Assembly: GCF_019750675.1 (NCBI RefSeq)
Contig: NZ_JAIEOF010000299.1
Coordinates: 1 to 34,494 of the forward strand
Direction of reading: 5' to 3'
Length of the DNA stretch: 34,494 bases
DNA from: Methylobacterium sp.
GTDB lineage: Bacteria > Pseudomonadota > Alphaproteobacteria > Rhizobiales > Beijerinckiaceae
Shown piece after piece: positions 8,895 to 17,399 of this stretch. Made by a program: the position numbers and the translations under genes. The notes beneath the pieces are model-generated. The model was not told the DNA's origin and searched no databases. It saw only the letters and a program-made list of their open reading frames with translations. Positions within the stretch are counted from its first letter, which is position 1. Each line of letters starts with the position of its first letter.

Positions 8895-9194
8895 ATGACC
8901 GTCCCGGTCTATCCCTTCGACGTCTGGATCTGGGCCGCCTTCGATCCGGTGCTGATCGCCATCGCCCTGGTGATGGGCTGGAAGTCGGACCAGTTCGTGA
9001 AGGTCATCCTCGTGTCGCTGATGGCCTTCGCGGTCTCGGTGCTGGTGTCGTGGGGCGTCACGGCCGTCGGCATTCCCTGGCCGGCGCCGGTGAGCCACGA
9101 CGGACCGACCTTCTTCCCCATCCGCTGGATCGCGGGCTTCCTCTGGGGCACCCTGGGGTTCCTGGCGCACCAGCTCTACCGCCTGCGCGCTTGA
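8895..9194 (+). CDS. Small inner-membrane protein, unknown
   Basis: The 99-residue product has about three hydrophobic segments: WIWAAFDPVLIAIALVMGW (near residues 11-29), VILVSLMAFAVSVLVSWGV (near 35-53) and IRWIAGFLWGTLGFLAHQLY (near 76-95). No signal peptide or known motif is visible. The frame runs on upstream through the repeat element, but the ATG at 8895 is taken because translation of the repeat (LTPTLSFQERE) is a familiar artefact. It sits between gatA and gatB in the same direction, 84 bases before gatB. I do not recognise the family. Confidence 0.75.
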   Translation: MTVPVYPFDVWIWAAFDPVLIAIALVMGWKSDQFVKVILVSLMAFAVSVLVSWGVTAVGIPWPAPVSHDGPTFFPIRWIAGFLWGTLGFLAHQLYRLRA

Positions 9195-9278
9195 CCGCGC
9201 CGGTCGGTCCTTCCACCTTCGATCACCTGCACCCTTCCGGCGCTCACCCGCGCCCCGCAACGCTGAAACCGGGCCATC

Positions 9279-10751
9279 ATGACCGCTGCCGTGAACCCCA
9301 AGAAGCTCATCAAGGGCGGCCTGCACGACTGGGAGGTCGTGATCGGCATGGAGATCCACGCCCAGGTCACGAGCCGCTCCAAGCTGTTCTCCGGCGCCTC
9401 GACGGAATTCGGCGGCGAGCCGAACGACCATGTCTCCCTGGTGGACGCGGCCATGCCCGGCATGCTGCCGGTCATCAATGAGGAGTGCGTGGCCCAGGCG
9501 GTGCGCACGGGCCTCGGCCTGAAGGCGCAGATCAACCACCGCTCGGTGTTCGACCGGAAGAACTACTTCTACCCGGACCTGCCGCAGGGCTACCAGATCA
9601 GCCAGTTCAAGGACCCCATCGTCGGCGAGGGCGAGGTGCTGGTCGATCTGCCCGAAGGCGAGACCATCACGGTGGGCATCGAGCGGCTGCATCTCGAACA
9701 GGATGCCGGCAAGTCCCTGCACGACCAGAACCCGACCCAGAGCTTCGTCGACCTCAACCGCTCGGGCGTCGCCCTGATGGAGATCGTCTCGCGGCCGGAT
9801 CTCCGCTCGTCGGAGGAGGCGCGCGCCTACGTGACCAAGCTGCGCACCATCCTGCGCTACCTCGGTACCTGCGACGGCGACATGGAGAAGGGCTCGCTCC
9901 GGGCCGACGTGAACGTCTCGGTACGCAAGCCCGGCGACCCGCTGGGCACCCGCTGCGAGATCAAGAACGTCAACTCGATCCGCTTCATCGGCCAGGCCAT
10001 CGAAACCGAAGCAAGGCGCCAGATCGCCATCATCGAGGATGGCGGCACGATCTCCCAGGAGACCCGTCTGTTCGATCCGGGCAAGGGCGAGACCCGCTCC
10101 ATGCGCTCGAAGGAAGAGGCGCACGACTACCGCTACTTCCCCGACCCGGATCTGCTGCCGCTCGAATTCGACCAGGCCTACGTGGACGCGCTGGCCGCCG
10201 GCCTTCCCGAATTGCCCGACGCCAAGAAGGCGCGCTTCATCGAGACCTACGGCCTCAGCCCCTACGATGCCGGCGTGCTCATCGCCGAGCGCGCCTCGGC
10301 CGACTACTTCGAGGCGGTGGCCAAGGGCCGCGACGGCAAGGCCGCGGCGAACTGGGTCATCAACGAGCTGTTCGGCCGCCTGAACAAGGAAGGTCACAGC
10401 ATCGAGACGAGCCCGGTCTCGGCGACCCAACTCGGCGCCATCGTCGACCTGATCGGAGAGAGCGTCATCTCCGGCAAGATCGCCAAGGACCTGTTCGAGA
10501 TCGTGTGGTCCGAGGGCGGCGACCCGCGCGAAATCGTCGAATCGCGCGGCATGAAACAGGTCACCGACACCGGCGCCATCGAGGCCGCCGTGGACGACAT
10601 CATCGCCCGGAACCCCGACAAGGTGGCCCAGGCGAAGGAGAAGCCGACCCTGCTCGGCTGGTTCGTCGGCCAGACCATGAAGGCCACCGGCGGCAAGGCC
10701 AACCCGGCGGCGGTGAACGCCCTGCTGAAGGCCAAGCTCGGCATCGAGTAA
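9279..10751 (+). CDS. gatB: Asp/Glu-tRNA amidotransferase subunit B
   Basis: GatB binds the misacylated tRNA and carries the kinase/transamidase site of the GatCAB complex. The 490-residue product begins with the family block [19 protein letters not shown]. It continues through [38 protein letters not shown] and [22 protein letters not shown]. The C-terminal YqeY-like tail domain ends [18 protein letters not shown]. Length is typical. Confidence 0.97.
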   Translation: MTAAVNPKKLIKGGLHDWEVVIGMEIHAQVTSRSKLFSGASTEFGGEPNDHVSLVDAAMPGMLPVINEECVAQAVRTGLGLKAQINHRSVFDRKNYFYPDLPQGYQISQFKDPIVGEGEVLVDLPEGETITVGIERLHLEQDAGKSLHDQNPTQSFVDLNRSGVALMEIVSRPDLRSSEEARAYVTKLRTILRYLGTCDGDMEKGSLRADVNVSVRKPGDPLGTRCEIKNVNSIRFIGQAIETEARRQIAIIEDGGTISQETRLFDPGKGETRSMRSKEEAHDYRYFPDPDLLPLEFDQAYVDALAAGLPELPDAKKARFIETYGLSPYDAGVLIAERASADYFEAVAKGRDGKAAANWVINELFGRLNKEGHSIETSPVSATQLGAIVDLIGESVISGKIAKDLFEIVWSEGGDPREIVESRGMKQVTDTGAIEAAVDDIIARNPDKVAQAKEKPTLLGWFVGQTMKATGGKANPAAVNALLKAKLGIE

Positions 10752-10789
10752 GGGCCGGCGGCACCCGTCCCGATCGCCGGGAGGTCAGG

Positions 10790-11290
10790 ATTCCGGACGC
10801 GGATCCCCTTCGGCTGGTCGCGGAGACCGAGCGCACGGCAGCCGCGGCGGAAGCGCTCTACGCCCGCATCCGAAGCGCGCTTCGCCCCGCGCTGCCGACC
10901 TCGGCCGACATCCGGCACGTGGGCGCGACCGCCATTCCGGGATGCCTGACGAAGGGCGACCTCGACCTCCTGGTGCGGGTCGACGCGGCGGATTTTCCCA
11001 CGGCCGAAGCCTGCCTCGCGGCGCTGTTCGCCCGCAATGCCGGCTCGATTCGAACTGAGGATTTCGCCGCGTTCGCGGATGACGGGCAGCCCCTTCCCCT
11101 CGGCATCCAATTGACCGTCAAGGGCGGCCCCTTCGACGTCTTCCACCACTTCGCCGACGCACTGCGCGGGGATGCCGGGCTTCTGGAGCGCTACAACGCC
11201 CTCAAGACACGTTGCGAGGGATTGCCGATGGACGCCTATCGCGCCGAGAAATCGCGCTTCATCGCCATGGTTCTACGGCGGCCGCGCTGA
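10790..11290 (+). CDS. GrpB-family nucleotidyltransferase-like protein, probable ATT start
   Basis: The product resembles the GrpB/UPF0157 branch of the nucleotidyltransferase superfamily. It has IRHVGATAIPGCLTKGDLDLLVRV, with the Asp-x-Asp of the nucleotidyltransferase fold, followed by GIQLTVKG-PFDVFHHFADALR and YNALKTRCEG-YRAEKSRFI. From 10790 it is 166 residues, a normal length for the family. No ATG, GTG or TTG lies in frame near the conserved N-terminus. ATT at 10790 follows GGGAGG by five bases, so a rare ATT start is the best reading. CTG at 10814 is another possibility, and a lesion in the start codon is a third. Its biochemical role is unknown. Confidence 0.7.
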   Translation: MPDADPLRLVAETERTAAAAEALYARIRSALRPALPTSADIRHVGATAIPGCLTKGDLDLLVRVDAADFPTAEACLAALFARNAGSIRTEDFAAFADDGQPLPLGIQLTVKGGPFDVFHHFADALRGDAGLLERYNALKTRCEGLPMDAYRAEKSRFIAMVLRRPR

Positions 11291-11850
11291 ACGCCGCGAG
11301 CGCTCCGCTCATGCATTTGGCCGCTCGCGCCAGAGCGCAGCGGGTGGGTATCGAGACAGGGTCGTTCCGAGGATCCTTTACCGCGCGCACCGATCCAACG
11401 ATCGGATCGGCGGCGGAAGCGGCCGAGGTGGGGCTGGTGCATGTCCGAAGTCGTGCCGTGCTGGCCGCTTCTGCGCCCCGAGAGACCGCTTCCGTCCCGT
11501 AATTCGCGTGTGCGCCGCTCAACGTCCGGGTCGAATCAGCCCCGGATGATCGTCGCAGCCGCCTGCTGGGGTGGCGTCATTCCCAAATCTCCTGCGTCTC
11601 GTCGGTCGTGATCGTCAGACGATCAAGGCCTCCTCGTTGCTTGAGCTGTGCTTTGCCGTCGAAGCACGGCATCAAGGTGCGACCCAATCGGGGATACGTC
11701 AAGAGCCCTTTTTACGATTCGGCGACTGTATTCATTCCTGCCGGAATAGGCTTAAAAGTTCGTTCCGAGACAGGCGCTTGCGGGCATGGCCGCTCCGCCG
11801 GCAGGCTTCTTGTCCTGGCCGGCTCTCGCTCGGCAGCTAGCGCGTGCCGT
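11291..11850. other. About 560 bases with no supportable gene
   Basis: Several short frames are open on both strands, but none gives a recognisable product or consistent codon bias. Base composition is less GC-rich than the surroundings, particularly about 11580-11770, with runs such as CCCTTTTTACG and GGCTTAAAAG. Two palindromes stand out: TGATCGT CAG ACGATCA at 11609-11625 and CGATCC...GGATCG at about 11390-11408. I see no tRNA or transposase remnant. Confidence 0.6.
11609..11625. promoter_or_regulatory. 17-base palindrome, operator-like
   Basis: TGATCGT and ACGATCA are perfect inverted arms around CAG, in the gene-free stretch after the GrpB-type gene. It has the size of a dimeric regulator site, but no promoter or adjacent regulator gene is seen. 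Confidence 0.3.
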
Positions 11851-12624
11851 TCAGAAACCCGGGGCCTTGGCGGCGCCGAGGATACGGCTCGGGCGCCCGT
11901 CGCTGCCGCCCTGAAGGACCACGACGTAGGAATCGGCTTCCGGCACCCGGGCGGCGTGGCGCGGGATCTCGAAATGCTCCGGCCGTCCGGTCCATGTGCC
12001 GATGCGCTGCATGCCGCGAACCACGTTGATGTAGTCGAAGACCTGCCCCTTGTTCTCGCCGCCGCCGATGGAGACCCGGCGACGCCGCATCACCGGCAGC
12101 AGCCAGAGGTCGGCCTGGGCCTCCGGACCGACGCCGGTGCCGACATCGATGCAGATCCGGTCGCCTTCTTCCCAGCTCTTGACCGTGACCTGGCTCGCGC
12201 TGCTCGCCCGGGCCCGGCGCAGGGCCCGCTCAAGGGACATCCGGTCCGAGCGGATCATCGAGGGCTCGCCGTTGACGATGGCCTGGGGCGTGAAGACCTG
12301 CCGCTCTCCGCGCAGGGACGCGTAGGCGCGCTGCCGCGCCGTGAAGGCCGCCTGGCCGTAGGCGTCCTTCCAGCCGAGGTAGTCCCAGTAGGTGATGGGG
12401 AAGGTGAGGGCGATGACACCGGGCTCCCGGGCGAAGTCGCCGAGCACCCGCGAGGCGGGCTGGCAGGAGGCGCAGCCCTGGCTGGTGTAGAGTTCGATGA
12501 CCACGGGGTTGCGCTCCCCCGCGCCCGCCGGCGTCGCTCCCCCCGCGAGGGTCCCGAGCAGGAGCAGGGCGAGGCCCAGGGTCGCGGTTCGGCGGAAGCG
12601 AGGCTGCGGGGCGGGCCGACTCAT
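11851..12624 (-). CDS. DUF1223 thioredoxin-fold secreted protein
   Basis: The 257-residue product has a basic start, a hydrophobic signal segment (ATLGLALLLLGTLAGGATPAGA) and a mature part opening with VVIELYTSQGCASCQPAS. The CxxC pair is Cys51/Cys54. The conserved WDYLGWKD and TPQAIVNG blocks identify DUF1223, a thioredoxin-like family of unknown substrate. It is predicted to be periplasmic. It begins seven bases after lpxXL in the same direction, so it is probably the last gene of the long-chain fatty acid transcript, though a functional link to lipid A is not shown. Confidence 0.85.
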   Translation of the reverse strand: MSRPAPQPRFRRTATLGLALLLLGTLAGGATPAGAGERNPVVIELYTSQGCASCQPASRVLGDFAREPGVIALTFPITYWDYLGWKDAYGQAAFTARQRAYASLRGERQVFTPQAIVNGEPSMIRSDRMSLERALRRARASSASQVTVKSWEEGDRICIDVGTGVGPEAQADLWLLPVMRRRRVSIGGGENKGQVFDYINVVRGMQRIGTWTGRPEHFEIPRHAARVPEADSYVVVLQGGSDGRPSRILGAAKAPGF

Positions 12625-12631
12625 GATCGGG

Positions 12632-13690
12632 TCACGATACCGCCGCCGGACCCGCGACGGGCATCACGGTGCCTCGATCGGCCGGCGGGGCGGGGTCAGC
12701 CTTCGCCTTCGGCAGCATGTTGGGGCGCCAGCGACGGTGCATCCAGAGCCACTGGCCGGGGTTCTCGCGGATCCAGTCCTCGATCGTGCGGGTCATCATC
12801 TGCATCGCGCCCTGGACGTCGATGGCGCCCTCGGCGTCCCGCGGCAGGTCGAGGGGCGGGGTCAGTTCGAGGTGGAAGCGGGTGCCCTCGCGGCGGATCA
12901 CCCGCACTCCGTGAACGGGGCACTCGTAGTGGCGGGCGAGCTTGGCCAGCAGCGGATTGACGAGGACCGGCCGGCCGAAGAACTCCACCACCACGCCGCG
13001 GGTGAAGTGCTGGTCGATGAGCTGGCCGAGATGGCCGCCGCGGTCCACCACACCCTGCATGGCGAAGACCGCGCCCTGGCCCGAGGCCGCCAGCCCACCC
13101 ATGGTCTGGCGGCGCACCTCCTGCACGAGGCGGGCGGCGGCGGCATCGTTGGGGGGCCGGAAGATCGCGGTGGCGTCGAGGCCGAACTTGGCGGCGCAGA
13201 TCGCCGGCAATTCCCAGTTGGCGAGGTGGGCGGAGAAGATCAGACCGGCCTTGCCGTCGTCGCGCAGGTCCGCGAAGTGGCCCTCGCCCTCCACCGTGAT
13301 GTGCCGGCTCGCCGCGAGGTCCGCCAGATCGAGGTCGAACAAGGTGTGCAGGTGCGCGTATTCCGCGCCCGTGCGGCCGAGATTGTCCCAGGCCTGCCGG
13401 GCCAGGGCCCGGATCGTGGCCGCGTCGTGCTCGGGGAAAGCCGCGCGCAGGTTGGCGATCGCGGTGCGGTGGGCAGGCAGGAACGGCCCGATCGTGCGGA
13501 CGAGGCGGCCGCCCACCGCGCTCGCGCGCTCACTCCCGAGGCGTCGGGCCAGCCAGAACAGGGACCGGATCAGCAGGACCATCGCGACCCCGGCAAGCCG
13601 GGGAAGCTGACGCTTTAGAACGAGGGCGAGGCGGAGCAAGTCGATTCCCGTGACGCGGGGCGTTCCGGCGACGCCCTCGGCCCCTGGCAT
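12632..13690 (-). CDS. lpxXL: Lipid A acyltransferase of the LpxL/HtrB family, LpxXL type
   Basis: This family adds secondary acyl chains to lipid A at the inner membrane; LpxXL homologues in rhizobia transfer the very-long-chain acyl group from AcpXL. The 352-residue product has an N-terminal hydrophobic anchor (near residues 33-48), the catalytic HX4E motif as His155-Leu-Ala-Asn-Trp-Glu160 and a C-terminal WIRENPGQWLWMHRRW block typical of the family. Assignment to the XL subgroup rests on its place at the end of the acpXL gene set. It lies 40 bases after the reductase gene. Confidence 0.9.
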   Translation of the reverse strand: MPGAEGVAGTPRVTGIDLLRLALVLKRQLPRLAGVAMVLLIRSLFWLARRLGSERASAVGGRLVRTIGPFLPAHRTAIANLRAAFPEHDAATIRALARQAWDNLGRTGAEYAHLHTLFDLDLADLAASRHITVEGEGHFADLRDDGKAGLIFSAHLANWELPAICAAKFGLDATAIFRPPNDAAAARLVQEVRRQTMGGLAASGQGAVFAMQGVVDRGGHLGQLIDQHFTRGVVVEFFGRPVLVNPLLAKLARHYECPVHGVRVIRREGTRFHLELTPPLDLPRDAEGAIDVQGAMQMMTRTIEDWIRENPGQWLWMHRRWRPNMLPKAKADPAPPADRGTVMPVAGPAAVS

Positions 13691-13730
13691 AATTCATTTC
13701 GCCCCGAAGGGCACCCGCGTGCATCGCAAC

Positions 13731-14783
13731 TCAGAGCGTCACCAGGATTTTTCCGAACACCTTGCGGGATTCCAGGCGCTCCAGCCCCTGCGCGAAGTCC
13801 GCCAGCGGCAGCACCGTGTCGATCACCGGCGTGATGCCCTGCGCCATCTTGGCCATGGCGTCGCGGATGTTGGCCATCGAGCAGCCGAACGAACCGGTGA
13901 TGCGATATTGCTGCTGGAACAGCTGCATGAGGTTCATGCTGGTGGACACGCCCGAGGTGGAGCCGCAGGTGACGAGGCGCCCGCCGCGCTTGAGGCACAG
14001 GAGCGAGCCGTTCCAGGTGTCGGGCCCGACATGCTCGAACACCACGTCGACGCCCTTGCGCTTGGTCAGACGGCGGACCTCGCCCTCGAAGCGCTCCTCG
14101 CGGTAGTTGATAACGTGGTCGGCGCCGAGTCCCTTCGCCTTCTCGCCCTTGGCGTCGTCGCCCACCGTGGTGAACACGGTGCAGCCGATGGCCTTGGCCA
14201 TCTTGATGGCCGCCGTGCCGATGCCGGAGCCGCCGGCATGCACGAGAATGCTCTCGCCGGGCTCGAGGCAGGCGTTGTCGAACAGCATGTGCTGCACGGT
14301 GCCGAAGGCGACGGGCGCGCAGGCGGCGTCGGTGAAGCTGACGCCGTCCGGCATCTTCACCACGAGGCGGGCCTGCATGGTCACGCGCTCGCGGGCGAAG
14401 CCGTCGATGTGAAAGCCCATCACGCCGGAGACGTCTTCGCAGAGGTTGTCGCGGCCCTCCCGGCAGGCCTTGCATCGCCCGCAGGTCTGGGCGCCGTACA
14501 TCGCCACCCGGTCACCCGGCGCCAGCCCCTCGACACCCTCGCCGACGCAGACGATCTCGCCCGAGGCCTCGGCCCCGACCGTGAGCGGCAGCTTGCGCTT
14601 GGCGAAGGCCATGCCGCGAAAGCCCCAGACGTCGATGAAGTTCAGGCCGACCGCGCGCACGCGGATCTGGACCTCGCCGGGGCCGGGGGCCGCAGGCTCC
14701 GCGACATCCTCGAGGCGCAGGTCGCGGTCACCGTGGAGCTGGAGGGCTTGCATGGGGCTCGTTTCTGTTGCCGTGGGCGCCAT
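13731..14783 (-). CDS. Zinc-type medium-chain dehydrogenase/reductase of the acpXL locus
   Basis: This zinc-binding MDR protein has GroES-like and Rossmann domains. Visible are VGAEASGEIVCVGEGVEG, the four-Cys structural zinc lobe CGRCKACREGRDNLC, VHAGGSGIGTAAIKMAK for NAD(P)H binding and the C-terminal GKILVTL. It corresponds in position to the alcohol dehydrogenase-like gene (adh2XL) of the rhizobial acpXL cluster. In an elongation gene set lacking a recognisable enoyl reductase, an enoyl-thioester reductase role is a reasonable inference. The ATG at 14783 follows AGGAGAGGG by four bases, though that string belongs to the upstream repeat; the ATG at 14753 (MQALQLHG) is the alternative. Confidence 0.85.
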   Translation of the reverse strand: MAPTATETSPMQALQLHGDRDLRLEDVAEPAAPGPGEVQIRVRAVGLNFIDVWGFRGMAFAKRKLPLTVGAEASGEIVCVGEGVEGLAPGDRVAMYGAQTCGRCKACREGRDNLCEDVSGVMGFHIDGFARERVTMQARLVVKMPDGVSFTDAACAPVAFGTVQHMLFDNACLEPGESILVHAGGSGIGTAAIKMAKAIGCTVFTTVGDDAKGEKAKGLGADHVINYREERFEGEVRRLTKRKGVDVVFEHVGPDTWNGSLLCLKRGGRLVTCGSTSGVSTSMNLMQLFQQQYRITGSFGCSMANIRDAMAKMAQGITPVIDTVLPLADFAQGLERLESRKVFGKILVTL

Positions 14784-14788
14784 CGAAC

Positions 14789-14918
14789 CCTCTCCTCTGT
14801 ACGGGCGAGGGTGCCTGCGTCGCAGGGGGGCGGAGGCAACGACCTTCTCGGAAACGTCGCGCCTCTCTCCCGTCCCGCCGACGCGGGCCACCCCCTCCTG
14901 CGGAGGGGAGAGGGGGTG
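14789..14918. repeat. Degenerate REP-like hairpin pair
   Basis: CCCTCTCC...GGGCGAGGG at about 14789-14812 and CCCCTCC TGC GGAGGGG at 14892-14908, followed by AGAGGGGGTG, are built on the same core as the element at 8745-8845 but are more diverged. They fill most of the 193-base gap between the MDR reductase and the SH3-type gene inside the acpXL transcript. Confidence 0.55.
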
Positions 14919-14976
14919 CAGTCATTCGGCCCTGGCTAACGGGGGAGGCCCTGGGCATCAACCCATCGGACGCGAT

Positions 14977-15255
14977 TCACTCCGGCGAGAGGTAGCGCCG
15001 CCGGGCCCAGCCGAGGATGGGGCCGGCCTTGACCCGGCACCAGGTCAGCCCGCTCGGCGTCTCGGCGGTGCAGCCGAAGCCGCGCAGGCGCGCCCCCACG
15101 GGGGCCTGACCCAGGGCGGGCGCGCCGGCATCGGGCGTCTCGCGGATGCTCAGGGTTTCGCCGCGCGGCAAGCCGTCGACGCGGAACGCCTCGGCCGCGG
15201 CGGCGGGGCCGGCGACGAGAAGCACGAGGACCAGCGCGGCGGGAATCGGGACCAT
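14977..15255 (-). CDS. Small secreted SH3-like protein
   Basis: The 92-residue product starts MVPIPAALVLVLLVAGPAAAAEAF, a clear signal peptide with an Ala-x-Ala cleavage region. The mature part, LPRGETLSIRETPDAGAP through WCRVKAG-ILGWARRRYL, follows the bacterial SH3 (SH3_3) pattern, with two Cys that could form a disulfide. Such domains bind peptides or envelope polymers in the periplasm. It lies 14 bases after the ketoreductase and is co-directional with the acpXL genes, an unusual companion for a fatty-acid module. Confidence 0.75.
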   Translation of the reverse strand: MVPIPAALVLVLLVAGPAAAAEAFRVDGLPRGETLSIRETPDAGAPALGQAPVGARLRGFGCTAETPSGLTWCRVKAGPILGWARRRYLSPE

Positions 15256-15269
15256 GATCGGCTCGGGCC

Positions 15270-16052
15270 TCAGGAGCGGTGAACGCCCATCATCGCGGTA
15301 AGGCCGCCATCGACGGGCAGGACGGCGCCCGTGATGTAGGCCGCTCCGTCGCCCATCAGGAAGGCGGCGAGCGCGGCGACGTCCTCGGGCCTGGCGAAAC
15401 GGCCGGCGGGGATCTGACGCTCCATCGTAGCCCGGTAGGCGGCGTAGGGGGCCATCATCCCGGTGTCGATGAAACCCGGCGCGATCACGTTCACGGTGAC
15501 GCCGCGTTTGGCCGATTCCACCGCCAGGGTGCGGCAATAGGCGATGAGGGCGCCCTTGGTGGCGGCATAGGCCGCATTGCCGGGATTGGCCTGGAGGGCG
15601 GCCACCGAGCCGATGGCGACGATGCGCCCCGAACGCGCGCGGATCATGCCCCGGACGAGCGACTTCGCGAGGCGGGTCAGCGACCAGAAGTTCACCTGCA
15701 TGGCGGCCTCGGCCCGGTCCTGGTCCAGCATCGCCGCGAGCGCATCGTAGGATTGGCCGGCATTGTGGACGAAGCCGTGGAAACCCTCGCCGGCCTCGAT
15801 CTCTTCGCAGAACGCCTCGACGGCGGCGCGGTCGGCGAGGTCGAGGGCCTGCGCGGTGATAGCGCGGCCGGGATGCGCCGCCGACAGCTCCGCCACCAGC
15901 CGCTCTGCGGCGTCGGCGGAGGAGCGGTAGGTGAAGGCCACGTCGTGGCCGGCGGCGGCCAGCGCCCGCACGATCGCCGCGCCGAGGCCGGAGGCGCCGC
16001 CGGTGACGAGGACGCGGCGATTGACTCCCGCGCGATCGACTCCCGCGCTCAT
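15270..16052 (-). CDS. Short-chain dehydrogenase, FabG-like 3-ketoacyl-ACP reductase
   Basis: The 260-residue classical SDR has TGGASGLG at residues 17-24 for NAD(P) binding, the HNAG motif with Asn98, and the catalytic set Ser149, Tyr162 and Lys166 (YAATK). The C-terminal GAVLPVDGGLTAMMG is FabG-like. It overlaps the stop of the ketosynthase gene by four bases (ATGA), showing coupling. In this setting it would reduce the 3-ketoacyl-AcpXL intermediate. The rhizobial acpXL cluster as I recall it does not carry a ketoreductase here. Confidence 0.9.
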   Translation of the reverse strand: MSAGVDRAGVNRRVLVTGGASGLGAAIVRALAAAGHDVAFTYRSSADAAERLVAELSAAHPGRAITAQALDLADRAAVEAFCEEIEAGEGFHGFVHNAGQSYDALAAMLDQDRAEAAMQVNFWSLTRLAKSLVRGMIRARSGRIVAIGSVAALQANPGNAAYAATKGALIAYCRTLAVESAKRGVTVNVIAPGFIDTGMMAPYAAYRATMERQIPAGRFARPEDVAALAAFLMGDGAAYITGAVLPVDGGLTAMMGVHRS

Positions 16053-17347
16053 GCCGGCTCGTCCGCCAGGACGAGGCAGGTGTTCTGGCCGCCGAAGCCG
16101 AACGAGTTCGACAGCACCCGGCGCACGGGCACGTCGCGCGCCTGCGCCACGATGTCGAGGGGGATGGCGGGGTCGGGCACCGCGTAGTTGATGGTCGGCG
16201 GGATGCGCCCGTGCGCGATGGTGAGGAGCGAGATCACCGCCTCCACCGCGCCGGCGGCCGTCAGCGTATGCCCGATCATCGACTTGTTGGAGGAGACCGG
16301 CAGGGCGCGGATGCGGTCGCCGAACACGGCCGCGCAGCTCATCGCCTCCATCTTGTCGTTCTCCGGCGTCGAGGTGCCGTGGGCGTTCACCGTGTCGATG
16401 GCGTCCGGCTCGGTGCCGGCGTCGTCCAGGGCCGCGCGGATCGCCGCGATGCCGGGCGCGCCGTCGGGACTCGACCGGGTCCGGTGGAAGCCGTCGCCCT
16501 TCTCGCCGCAGCCGAGCACGTAGCCGAGGATCTTCGCGCCCCGTGCCCGCGCGGCTTGCGCGTCCTCCAGCACGAGGGCGCCCGCGCCCTCGCCCATGAC
16601 GAAGCCGTCGCGGTTCTTCGAGAACGGCTTCGAGGCGGCCTCCGGCGGGTCGTTCTGGGTGGAGAGAGCCGAGAGCAGCGAGAAGCGGATCAGGGATTCC
16701 GGATTCACCGAGCCGTCGGTCCCGATGCAGAGGGCTGCGGTGACCTCGCCGCGCCGGATCGCCTCGACGCCGAGCTGGATCGCGGTGGCGCCGGAGGAGC
16801 AGGCGGTGGAGAGCGAGATCGGCGAGCCCTTGGTGCCGAAACGGTCGGCGATGTGGTCGGCCACCGTGCCGAAGATGAAGAGGTCGTGCCAGGGGTCGAA
16901 GCGCCGGCTCGCGGCGGCGCGCTGGAGGTCCGTATAGGTGATCGGGCCGGTCTGGCCGGAGGCCTCGGCCAGGGCCTGGCGCTGCGGCCACTCGATCTCC
17001 ACCGGGGGCACGGCGATGAACAGGGCGCCGGGAAAGTCGCCGGGGCGGCCGATGCCGGACTGCGCGATCGCCTCGTCGGCGGCGGCCTCCGCGAAGCGCT
17101 GGGACAGGGCCGGCGCCACCAGGGGGTCGGTGTCGAGGAAGTCGACGGTGCCGGCGATGCGGGTGCGCAGCCCGTCCGTGGGGAAGCGCCGGATGGCGTG
17201 GATGCCGGACCGACCGGCCGTCAGGGCGGCCCAGTTGTCGGCCTGGCCCTGCCCGAGGGACGTGACGATGCCGAGGCCGGTGACCGCCACCAGCGGCCGA
17301 CCCTTCGCGTCCCGGACCTTGGCTTCACGAAAAGATTGGTTCGTCAT
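16049..17347 (-). CDS. fabF1XL: 3-ketoacyl-ACP synthase, catalytic partner FabF1XL
   Basis: This 432-residue KAS II-type condensing enzyme has an intact Cys-His-His triad: Cys183 in LSTACSSGATAI, His323 in VNAHGTSTPEND and His360 in NKSMIGHTLTAAG. The C-terminal gate NSFGFGGQN is present. It would condense malonyl units with acyl chains on AcpXL to build the C26-C28 fatty acid of lipid A. It overlaps the ketoreductase by four bases and starts 52 bases after the second ketosynthase-like gene, with which it probably pairs. Confidence 0.92.
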   Translation of the reverse strand: MTNQSFREAKVRDAKGRPLVAVTGLGIVTSLGQGQADNWAALTAGRSGIHAIRRFPTDGLRTRIAGTVDFLDTDPLVAPALSQRFAEAAADEAIAQSGIGRPGDFPGALFIAVPPVEIEWPQRQALAEASGQTGPITYTDLQRAAASRRFDPWHDLFIFGTVADHIADRFGTKGSPISLSTACSSGATAIQLGVEAIRRGEVTAALCIGTDGSVNPESLIRFSLLSALSTQNDPPEAASKPFSKNRDGFVMGEGAGALVLEDAQAARARGAKILGYVLGCGEKGDGFHRTRSSPDGAPGIAAIRAALDDAGTEPDAIDTVNAHGTSTPENDKMEAMSCAAVFGDRIRALPVSSNKSMIGHTLTAAGAVEAVISLLTIAHGRIPPTINYAVPDPAIPLDIVAQARDVPVRRVLSNSFGFGGQNTCLVLADEPA

Positions 17348-17399
17348 CGCGCCGTCTTACACTCTTTTCGCCGCGAACCGGGTCTGGGATCACCCCGGG

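Noticed and set aside
14813..14950. Extra N-terminal residues on the MDR reductase
   Set aside because: The upstream open frame is repeat sequence. Starts at 14783 or 14753 match the protein family better.
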